Shown here: positions 10,047-17,070 of the stretch, in pieces | How the letters are laid out: every line of letters starts with the position of its first letter | How positions within the stretch are numbered: position 1 is the first letter of the stretch | Assembly: GCA_030849075.1 (NCBI GenBank) | Contig: JASAOO010003169.1 | Location: forward strand, 1-26,552 | Source: Zelonia costaricensis | Lineage: Eukaryota; Euglenozoa; Kinetoplastea; Trypanosomatida; Trypanosomatidae | Length of the DNA stretch: 26,552 bases | Direction of reading: 5' to 3' | Notes under the pieces: generated by a model | The model's database searches: none | What the model was told of the DNA's origin: nothing | Seen by the model: only the letters and a program-made list of their open reading frames with translations | Program-made: the position numbers and the translations under genes

Positions 10047-11579
10047 CTAGATCTTGACGGCGGCCTCGACAAGATAGGTGCCCGTCTCGGCGTCGGAGCG
10101 TCGCATGGAGCACAGCTCCAGCTCGGGTATCTCGAACGCCCTCGACCCGTCCTCCCCGGCCCCGATGCACGCCTCCGCAAACGCGTCTACGATGGGCCGC
10201 GCGTCAAACGGGCGACGAGCCGTGCGGCCGCGGCGCCACTTCTTGTTCATAATCGTCACGTGCAGCACCCGGCGCGACCGCGCCGCTTCCTCTGGGTCGT
10301 GGATCAGCTCCGCGTAGCTCTCGTGCAGAACACGCTGCAGCTCCTGCACCGCTGCGGCGCCAGCCGCCGCGTCAAGACCAATGTACACGACGCTGGCCGC
10401 CTCGGGGTGGTAGAGCTCGTTGTTATGGCCAGCGCGCATCACCTGCAGCCCACCGGCGAGTCGGGCAAGAGGGTGGCGGTGCAGCGGCGCCTGCGTTGCG
10501 TCGCCGCTGAGAAGACGCGCCTTGTCCTGCGCCGACGCACCAGCGGCGGCCCACCTCGCCTTCGTCGCCGCCCAGGCAGTTGCAAACGGGCCATGCAGAA
10601 GCTCCTTCGCGAACTCAACGTCTTCGCGGCGCGGCAGCGAGAGCAGCAGCAACGTCATGTGCAGCTTGGAGACGCTCGTCACGAGGTCGGGTGTCGCCGA
10701 CGACTTGCCAGCCGCCGAGGACGAGGCGGCTGCCGTCGCTTCCGCGTCTCCCTCACCACCGGCTCCCACGAAGCTGCGCAGGTCCTCGAGCAGACTCGTG
10801 GCGTTCGCCGTGATGGCTGGCAGCTTGCCAAACGGAATCGCGATGAAGTGCGTGAAGTTCCCGTCGTCCTGCTCCTCCTCTGCCCGACGGCACTGCTGCT
10901 GCTGCGCAGCACCGGGGTGCGCCGACGTCGCACCGTCGTCGCAGTCTTCAACGTCATCTTCAGCGCCAGGCTGCGCCGCGCGACCGCCCGGCTTGCACGA
11001 CGGTTCGTCGTCCCACGGCGTGTCCTCCCCTTCCTCGTCGTCGTCGCCCGCCGCGCCCGGAGCTGCCGCTGCTGCTGCTGCAGCCCCAACGCCGCCCCCT
11101 CCAGCCACCCCGTGCCGGTGGGACGCATTCCCCGCCCCGGCGGCAGCCTTCGACTTGCCCACCGGCACGTGCGGCTCGGTGAAGACGCGGTACGTGCGTT
11201 TGGTGTGCGCTACGTGCACGAGACGCACCCCGGCGTCATGGCTCGTGCCGGGCCTCTGTACTGCCGCCAGCGGCGCCGCAGCGTTGCTGCCGCCCGAGCG
11301 GCGGGCCGTGTTCACCTCGTAGCCCGGCTCGGGGCGCAGGCAGAACCCGCAGACGTGCCGCAGGTCCGTGCTTTGCCGGCCGCATGCCGGGCACTTCCAG
11401 AAGCGGTGCGGGGGCCGGGTGAGCGGGACGTGGCGGCCGTGCGGGTCGCGGGAAACGCCGTAGACCTTGACGAGCTGCTCCCGCGTGGCCGCGTCCACTC
11501 GCTTCTCGGCCTGCACGACGGCGACGTCCGCCTTCGTCATGGGCTGCACCGACGACGGCGGCGCGATCAGATGCGCCAT
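10047..11579 (-). CDS. RanBP2-type zinc finger + ASCC1/AKAP7-like 2H phosphoesterase, 510 aa
   Basis: Likely an RNA-acting or RNA end-processing protein of the 2H phosphoesterase superfamily (ASCC1/AKAP7/ligT-like). Residues 61-80 read W-x-C-x2-C-x10-C-x2-C (C63, C66, C77, C80), the spacing of a RanBP2-type finger, although the usual Asn is Ser70. Residues about 81-240 are acidic, Ala/Gly-rich and probably disordered. From about 242 (FTHFIAIPFGKLP) starts the 2H domain, with first H-x-T at H307/T309 (KLHMTLLLL) and second at H440/T442 (VLHVTIMNKKW). The MN after the second motif is typical of ASCC1. Both catalytic His and both Thr are intact, so an active cyclic phosphodiesterase or related fold is plausible. 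The KH domain usual in animal ASCC1 is not visible; the zinc finger may replace it for RNA binding. The start is a true ATG. Substrate and pathway cannot be deduced. Confidence 0.75.
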   Translation of the reverse strand: MAHLIAPPSSVQPMTKADVAVVQAEKRVDAATREQLVKVYGVSRDPHGRHVPLTRPPHRFWKCPACGRQSTDLRHVCGFCLRPEPGYEVNTARRSGGSNAAAPLAAVQRPGTSHDAGVRLVHVAHTKRTYRVFTEPHVPVGKSKAAAGAGNASHRHGVAGGGGVGAAAAAAAAPGAAGDDDEEGEDTPWDDEPSCKPGGRAAQPGAEDDVEDCDDGATSAHPGAAQQQQCRRAEEEQDDGNFTHFIAIPFGKLPAITANATSLLEDLRSFVGAGGEGDAEATAAASSSAAGKSSATPDLVTSVSKLHMTLLLLSLPRREDVEFAKELLHGPFATAWAATKARWAAAGASAQDKARLLSGDATQAPLHRHPLARLAGGLQVMRAGHNNELYHPEAASVVYIGLDAAAGAAAVQELQRVLHESYAELIHDPEEAARSRRVLHVTIMNKKWRRGRTARRPFDARPIVDAFAEACIGAGEDGSRAFEIPELELCSMRRSDAETGTYLVEAAVKI

Positions 11580-11652
11580 GACGACAGGCAGCGGTGGGCG
11601 TGGCGAGGAGCAGTTGGAAGCTACGGAGGTGCGACGCGGACGTCAAGAGGCA

Positions 11653-11670
11653 CTGAGAAGCAGAGTGGCT
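11653..11670 (-). other. Possible spliced-leader acceptor of the 2H phosphoesterase gene
   Basis: The minus strand reads CCACTCTGCTTCTCAG, ending at the AG at 11653-11654, with a 5' UTR of about 73 nt and no upstream ATG. A second AG at about 11621-11622 is possible. A stronger tract lies at about 11908-11960, with AG at 11907-11908, but using it would put an upstream ATG (about 11879-11881) into the UTR. Confidence 0.4.
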
Positions 11671-11793
11671 CGGGTCCTGTGCGCGTCCCTCTGCTGTAGG
11701 GGCGTTACTGTGTATGTGTGTGTGTGTACGGGGATTGCAACACGTGAGATCCCTGCGTGCACGCAGGAGTGACGGCAGATGAAAGGAGTTCAG

Positions 11794-11827
11794 GTGTGTG
11801 CGTGTGTGTGTGTGTGTGCGTGTGTGT
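11794..11827. repeat. TG dinucleotide microsatellite
   Basis: TG run of about 34 nt with isolated C substitutions, between the 2H phosphoesterase and ATRX-like genes. Confidence 0.85.
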
Positions 11828-12074
11828 TGGGAATAGAGGGGAATGCAGAGATTCGAGATGTCGCAGGTGCGAGCTGGTCATGCCACGGAGCACACTGCTG
11901 GTGATACTTGGAAGGGAGGAAAGGGTGGAGGGGTGAAGGGGTGAGGGGAAGGGGCGAACAGAGTCCGGCGGTGGGAGCTGTAGAGCTCGGCGGCTCTGTC
12001 GAGCTCTTCCGCGTGCAACCTCTCCGCCCCCCTCGTGTCTGTTCCAACCTCGCTCAGGCCGTGCCTGTTCGGGT

Positions 12075-12115
12075 GTTCGCGTTCGTGTTCGTGTTCGTGT
12101 GTGTGTGTGCGTGTC
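12075..12115. repeat. TTCGTG hexanucleotide repeat merging into TG repeat
   Basis: Several near-perfect GTTCGT units are followed by a TG run. This looks like a compound microsatellite in the 3' UTR of the ATRX-like gene. Confidence 0.8.
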
Positions 12116-12203
12116 TGGGAGGGTCAGATATGAAGGCGCCTTTCTGCATTCCAAACCGCCATCCGCCCACGGCACCTCCACCATAGCAACACTAAAGCGG
12201 CCG

Positions 12204-15200
12204 TCATTGGGAACCGTCTCCATCGATGTCCACCGCGTACGCGGCTGAGCTGCCGGGGCGGTACGGCGCGTAGGGTTGATGCGCCAAGGACACGGCTATG
12301 CGATCACCGCTACTGGGGGCCTGCGGCGTACGCTGCATATGCGTGCGACCCACTGCGGCCGCCGCGCCGTTGCCGCTGCTGTTGCGCGGCAGCGTCTGCA
12401 CCACATGCCCATTAGCAGGCCCGAGCGAGTCCTCATCGGAGTCCAGCAGCATCACCGCCGTCTGGCGGGAGCTGTGCGACGAGTCTCCCGCGCCGCCGTT
12501 GCCGTCCACTGGGACTGCAGGGACCGCCGAGCTGAAGCTGCTCCCCTCCCCACCGACGAGCTGCACCGACGAGGGAGCAAAACGCTCACCGGCGTCGCGC
12601 CGGGGCGGCGGCGGCGCCGACCCTTCGGAGGATGCGTGGTGTGTCTGCACGCGACCCGTCGCCGGGTCGACGCGCAGGCCCATCGCCGTCAGCAGCCGCG
12701 CGAGGTCGAAGTCCGTCCCGGCGCGGGACCGGATGAGGTCGTCCACCATGCTCGTCAGCGTCTTCGACTGCGCCTGCAGCTGCGTCGCCTCGTCGACGCG
12801 CTGCTGGCGACGCCGCTGCAACTCAGCGGCCCGCTGCCGCTCCGCTGCGTCGGCGCTGTCGTCTGCTGCGTCGAAGATGCGAGTTCGGCAGTAGTCCTCA
12901 TAGAAGGCCGCCTCGTCGGCCCCGTACTGATCGTCGTGGTCGTGCTCGAGAAACACCTCGTACCGCTGGGCGTAGAGTACGTTGGCCTGCACCTCGCCCA
13001 ACATCGGGTCCTCGCGCAGCACCTCTGCCGTGGCAGCTAGCTGCGCGCGCGTCGCCCGCGCCGGCCGCTCCAGCACCCGCGCTGCTTGCGTGAGCAGCGT
13101 GTAGAGCTCGCGGAGGCGCATGCCGGACAGCCCGTCCCGCTTCACCGACGACTCCTCGATGACCGTCTTGAAGAGCCACTCCTTCGCCAGCTTCTGCGAG
13201 AAGATGCTGTACTCCAGCGTGGGGTAGCACATCAGCCGGTACACGTACACCGGCCGCGTCTGCCCGTAGCGGTACGCCCTGCCGATGGCCTGCTGGTCGT
13301 CCGCAGGATTGAAGCTCGTGTCGGCGAGGATCACGCGGGTGGCGGCGGTGATGGTGAGGCCGACGCCACCAGCTTTGACGCTCAGCAAGAAGAGGTCCGC
13401 GCCGTCCGGCCGCTGGAAGTCGTCCACCATCGCCGCCCGCTGCGCCACGGTGTGGCTGCCATCCAGCCGGCAGTACCGAATTGGCCGTGCGAGCAGTGGC
13501 GCCGACGCGGCAGCCGTTGCAGCCGTTCCACCGCCACGAGCACCCTCACCAGGTCGCCGCCATAACACGTTTGCTTTGGCGATCAACACCTCGAAGAGCG
13601 AGAGGAGCTGCGTGGAGAGGCTGAAGAATAGAACCTTCTCGCTCTTCGCCATTGCCGCCGCGATGAGCCGCATCGCCACGTGCAGCTTCACGCCGTGCTC
13701 AAGCTCGGGCGTGTAGTGTGGTGTGGGCGGCACGCATAGCTTCTCGTAGGTCAGCGCAGAGGGGGAGGGGAGGCTGGAGAGCGACCGGCGCGAGGCGCGC
13801 GTGAACGCCTTTGTGTCAAGCACCGCAGCGCCATCGCCATCGCCGTCGCCGTCTCTCTCGTCTTCACTGGCGTCCTCCGTGTCACTCGCCGCCTGGCGTG
13901 ACGTCGCTGCGCGATTCTCGTTGGGGTTGGGGTGCTCCGTGCCGCTGCTGCTCCCGCCACTGGTGCTGTCGTCGTCGTCGCCGCCGTCAGAATCGCTCAC
14001 CACGACCTCCTCTGCCCCCTCGTCGCGAGCACTGGCATCGTGGCGCGGCCGCTGCGGGGCTGGAGGAAGGTGTGCCTCGCTGAGGCTCGTGCTGGTGTTG
14101 CCCAACCGCTCCGTGCCGCGACTGCTGCCGGTCCTCCGCTTGCTGCCCGCGAGGCGGCCTCGAGCCGCAGCGTTACTTGGACCGCCGCTCCCGGCAGATG
14201 CCACCGCTACCCCCGCCCTGTGCCAGCGCTCGCGGAGCTGGAAGAGCAGCTGCGGATGGGCGGCGATCTTCCCCGAGTACGACACCGCCTGCAGCAGCTG
14301 CAGCCGCTGCGTCTCCTCCGTCAGGGCGGTCCGCACGAAGCGGCGGTACAGGTCCGCCTGCAGTGCGGAGAGGGAGACGACGACCGTGTACTCGTGCAGC
14401 GGTGGCAGCTCGGCCTGCAGCGGGGCACTGTCCACGCGCTGCACAAAGTGCCGCACCTCGTTGATGAGCGTGAAGGTCTTCTTGCGCGCGAGGTCCACCT
14501 CCTTCTCCGACGCCCGCGTGTTGGCCGAGCTCTCGATGGGTTGGATGAAGAACTCGCGAAAGCGCCGTCGACTGAAGTACTTGTGAACGCAGAAGTCCAT
14601 CATGGCCCAGTACTCGTGCAGGTGGTTCTGCAGCGGCGTGCCGGTGAGCAGCAGGCGGCGCAGCGGGTGCAGGCCACGCAACGCGGTGACGATGTTGAGG
14701 TGCACCGACTTGAGGCGGTGGGCCTCGTCACACACCACGAGCTCCGTGAAGGGGTCGGCGGCGCCGCCGAAAGCGACACCGCCCTCGTCGTTGCGCCGCG
14801 CCCACTGCTCGGTGCGTCGCTGCCGCTGCTGCTGGTCCGACAAGTTCGCCGGTGCGGTCCCTCCGGCCAGGTGGAACGCCCGCGCATTCGCCACACCGTC
14901 CGCCGCGTCAGCAGCTCCGGTGGGGGCTGGCGGCTGCTGCAGCACGGCGTCGCTCTCCACTACGCGCATTAGGTGCACGAGGGACTCGTAGCCGATGAGC
15001 AGCACCCCACCATGGCGCCGCCACGCGTGGAAGCTGTCGAGCCGCTGCTGCACCCGCTCCTGGGCACGTATGGCGATGGGTCGGATGCGATACTCGACCG
15101 GGAAGGCGGTGGACCAGAGCTCGAACTCCCGCCTCCACCCCGACTGCACCGACTTGGGCACCACGACGAGCACTCGCGGACGCGCGATGCCAGACGGAGG

Positions 15201-16328
15201 CTGCGAGAAGGACGAGGCGGTGGTGGGGTGATGTGCCGAGGCCGCGGTCAACGACGAGGACAGCGACGCGTGGCCGTCGCGGGGAAAGGCGGCCATGTAG
15301 AGGTGCAAGAAGACAACGACCTGCGCCGTCTTGCCGAGGCCCATGGTGTGTGCCAGGATGCAGCCCACCGCCGGCACTTGCCCGGCCGGCCCCTCGGCCA
15401 GCACGCTCCAGAGGAAGCGAATCCCCTCCACCTGGTGCGGTCGCAGTGTGCGGCGCGCGGACGCAGACGCGGCGCCTGTGGTGGACAGGCCCACCGCAGC
15501 CGCTGCTGCCGCCGATGATGATTGTACAGCGGCGCTGGCACTTGTCTTGATCGATGCCGGACCGAGCGCGTCGTCGAGGTCGGGCAGCAGCGCGGCAGGG
15601 AGAAGCACGTCGTTCACCGAGGACCCATCCACGGCGGCCTCCCAGTTACTCACATTCACCAGTCGTCGGCACCGATCGCGCGCCAGCCGCTCCTCACGCT
15701 GCAGCGCCGCCGAGGCACCCGGCGCATCAACACCGTCATCGGCGGAGATCGCGGGTGCCGTCGACGCAGCTGCTGTTGTCGTCACGTTGCTCAGCAGCAC
15801 CGCCTCTGCGGTCTTGAACCGCTTGGTGAGCGCGTCCTTGCGAAGGAAGAAGCGCTCGAGCACATCACGGACGTCGGCGGAGGTCAGCGCGCGCAGCTCG
15901 GCCAACGTGCGCGGCGGCCGCACAAACTGCGGCTTCGGCATCGCACACGGGGAGCCGCCGGCGTACACCCGTGTGACAGCCGCGGCCGCCGTCGTGGCGG
16001 GCGCTGCGGTGTCGACAAGGTCCACTGCGCCGGGTTGCCCCTCGCTCACGTGCGGTGGCGGCGTCTGCGGCCGCGCGCGGGTCCGCGGTGGGGCAAGACC
16101 GAAGAGCACGTCCTCCATCGACAGCGAAACCGGTGCGGGCGTGTCGCGTGGGCTGAGGTGACGAGGCGAGTCAGAAGTGCCTGGCGCAGCCGGTGAGGCC
16201 GCCGTGGAGGCGGGCCCGTCCCCAACCGGGCGTCCATCGTGGCGCCCGTCCGCCGCCGCCAGCGCATCGCCGTTGTCGCTGGAGGAGGAGGAGGCGATGA
16301 AGTAGACCTCCTCCTCGACGTCTGCCAT
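12204..16328 (-). CDS. ATRX-like SNF2-family chromatin remodelling ATPase, 1374 aa
   Basis: A nuclear DNA translocase of the Rad54-like/ATRX branch. Seen: a Q-motif-like LRPHQVEGIRFLW; Walker A AHTMGLGKT with K333; DEAH box at 534-537; motif III LLTGTPLQN near 560; then an EYWAMMDF, VQRVDS and LPPLHEYTVVVSL series that closely follows ATRX. A poorly conserved acidic and Ser-rich insert lies near 700-860. The helicase-C half begins near 880 (KVLFFSLSTQLL), has KAGGVGLTIT, and ends with RAYRYGQ at 1017-1023, the ATRX/ARIP4-type version of motif VI. The following KEWLFKTVIEESSVKRDGLSG and RELYTLL also fit ATRX. No Cys-rich ADD finger is visible in the N-terminal 300 residues, which are low complexity. 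The start at 16328 is the first ATG; 44 upstream codons stay open only through a CA-repeat region after a GTG. Specific partners (DAXX/H3.3 in animals) cannot be assumed. Confidence 0.88.
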   Translation of the reverse strand: MADVEEEVYFIASSSSSDNGDALAAADGRHDGRPVGDGPASTAASPAAPGTSDSPRHLSPRDTPAPVSLSMEDVLFGLAPPRTRARPQTPPPHVSEGQPGAVDLVDTAAPATTAAAAVTRVYAGGSPCAMPKPQFVRPPRTLAELRALTSADVRDVLERFFLRKDALTKRFKTAEAVLLSNVTTTAAASTAPAISADDGVDAPGASAALQREERLARDRCRRLVNVSNWEAAVDGSSVNDVLLPAALLPDLDDALGPASIKTSASAAVQSSSAAAAAAVGLSTTGAASASARRTLRPHQVEGIRFLWSVLAEGPAGQVPAVGCILAHTMGLGKTAQVVVFLHLYMAAFPRDGHASLSSSLTAASAHHPTTASSFSQPPSGIARPRVLVVVPKSVQSGWRREFELWSTAFPVEYRIRPIAIRAQERVQQRLDSFHAWRRHGGVLLIGYESLVHLMRVVESDAVLQQPPAPTGAADAADGVANARAFHLAGGTAPANLSDQQQRQRRTEQWARRNDEGGVAFGGAADPFTELVVCDEAHRLKSVHLNIVTALRGLHPLRRLLLTGTPLQNHLHEYWAMMDFCVHKYFSRRRFREFFIQPIESSANTRASEKEVDLARKKTFTLINEVRHFVQRVDSAPLQAELPPLHEYTVVVSLSALQADLYRRFVRTALTEETQRLQLLQAVSYSGKIAAHPQLLFQLRERWHRAGVAVASAGSGGPSNAAARGRLAGSKRRTGSSRGTERLGNTSTSLSEAHLPPAPQRPRHDASARDEGAEEVVVSDSDGGDDDDSTSGGSSSGTEHPNPNENRAATSRQAASDTEDASEDERDGDGDGDGAAVLDTKAFTRASRRSLSSLPSPSALTYEKLCVPPTPHYTPELEHGVKLHVAMRLIAAAMAKSEKVLFFSLSTQLLSLFEVLIAKANVLWRRPGEGARGGGTAATAAASAPLLARPIRYCRLDGSHTVAQRAAMVDDFQRPDGADLFLLSVKAGGVGLTITAATRVILADTSFNPADDQQAIGRAYRYGQTRPVYVYRLMCYPTLEYSIFSQKLAKEWLFKTVIEESSVKRDGLSGMRLRELYTLLTQAARVLERPARATRAQLAATAEVLREDPMLGEVQANVLYAQRYEVFLEHDHDDQYGADEAAFYEDYCRTRIFDAADDSADAAERQRAAELQRRRQQRVDEATQLQAQSKTLTSMVDDLIRSRAGTDFDLARLLTAMGLRVDPATGRVQTHHASSEGSAPPPPRRDAGERFAPSSVQLVGGEGSSFSSAVPAVPVDGNGGAGDSSHSSRQTAVMLLDSDEDSLGPANGHVVQTLPRNSSGNGAAAAVGRTHMQRTPQAPSSGDRIAVSLAHQPYAPYRPGSSAAYAVDIDGDGSQ

Positions 16329-16392
16329 CGTCTTGCGCCGGCGGGTGCGTATGTCCGTGTGTGCGTGCGCGAGTGGTTGTGTATTCGTTCGT

Positions 16393-16411
16393 CTTCGTGT
16401 CAGAGAGGAAG
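16393..16411 (-). other. Possible spliced-leader acceptor of the ATRX-like gene
   Basis: The minus strand reads TTCCTCTCTG, then AG at 16393-16394 a few bases later. The 5' UTR would be about 64 nt with no upstream ATG. The tract is short, so another AG further upstream is possible. Confidence 0.4.
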
Positions 16412-16461
16412 TACCCGCGCCCCCCTCGACCTCAGCGCAGGCACACACACCTACCGACACT

Positions 16462-16482
16462 CACACACACACACACACACAC
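16462..16482. repeat. AC dinucleotide microsatellite
   Basis: Pure AC run of about 21 nt on plus, close upstream of the ATRX-like gene. Confidence 0.9.
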
Positions 16483-16838
16483 TCAGGCACTTGCGCGTGT
16501 GTCACTTGCGTGCGTGTTGGCACGGAGTGAAATAATGTGCCCGAGAGTACAAAGATAATGAAGACCGGAAGAGGGCAAGTTAAGGAGGGGCTTTATGGTG
16601 CAGGTGGTGTATGCGCGCAGGTGGTGGCCCTGCTGATGCTGCGGCCGAACCGAGAGTGGAAGGGAAGCGGGGGGGGCACACCCCTGACGTCGGCTCGCCC
16701 GAGAACCGCGTCGTGTTTCGCGCGACAGCCGGGGAGGCGTGGGAGGCAGATGGAGGGAGGCGAGAGTGAGAAAAGACGAGGAGGGGGGGGGGGGCTGCAG
16801 CGCGATTGTCTAGCTGCATGTGCCCACATACCATACGG

Positions 16839-16859
16839 TGTGTGTGTGTGTGTGTGTGC
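16839..16859. repeat. TG dinucleotide microsatellite
   Basis: Pure TG run of about 21 nt on plus, in the 3' UTR of the dynactin-like gene. Confidence 0.9.
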
Positions 16860-17070
16860 GACGCAACCTCGCAGCCGTTCAGTCGAGTGGCACGAACAAG
16901 ACGTTGCCCAGTCACACAAAGCTCCACGTGTCGGTTCTATAGCGATGGCACGCACAGCCCGTTCTGTTCCCTTTCACACTTCTTTGTGTGCGCATTGCGG
17001 AGACGGGTGCACACACACGCGCCGTCGCAGCAGAGGTCGTCGCAATTCTCCTTCCACCGACGTGCCCGTC

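Larger units (their letters stand above)
11580..12203 (-). other. Intergenic between 2H phosphoesterase and ATRX-like genes
   Basis: No gene is supported. It contains TG runs on plus at 11711-11728 and 11794-11827, a TTCGTG-type hexanucleotide block grading into TG at about 12075-12115, and a polypyrimidine tract on minus at about 11908-11960. The 172-codon minus frame here is Thr-His/Thr-Arg repeat translation. Confidence 0.6.
16329..17070 (-). other. Intergenic / 3' UTR of the dynactin p62-like gene
   Basis: No gene is supported. Contents: AC repeat at 16462-16482, a polypyrimidine tract on minus at about 16561-16590, a 12-base G run on plus at 16783-16794, and a TG repeat at 16839-16859. 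Open frames across it are repeat translations. Confidence 0.6.

Noticed and set aside
9987..11699. 570-codon open frame on plus opposite the 2H phosphoesterase gene
   Set aside because: It is Arg/Ala/Val-rich with no recognisable domain, and lies fully antisense to a gene with intact catalytic motifs. High GC at third positions creates such shadows.
16329..16460. 44-residue N-terminal extension of the ATRX-like protein
   Set aside because: The extension starts with GTG, crosses the likely splice acceptor and encodes CA-repeat residues. The ATG at 16328 is preferred.
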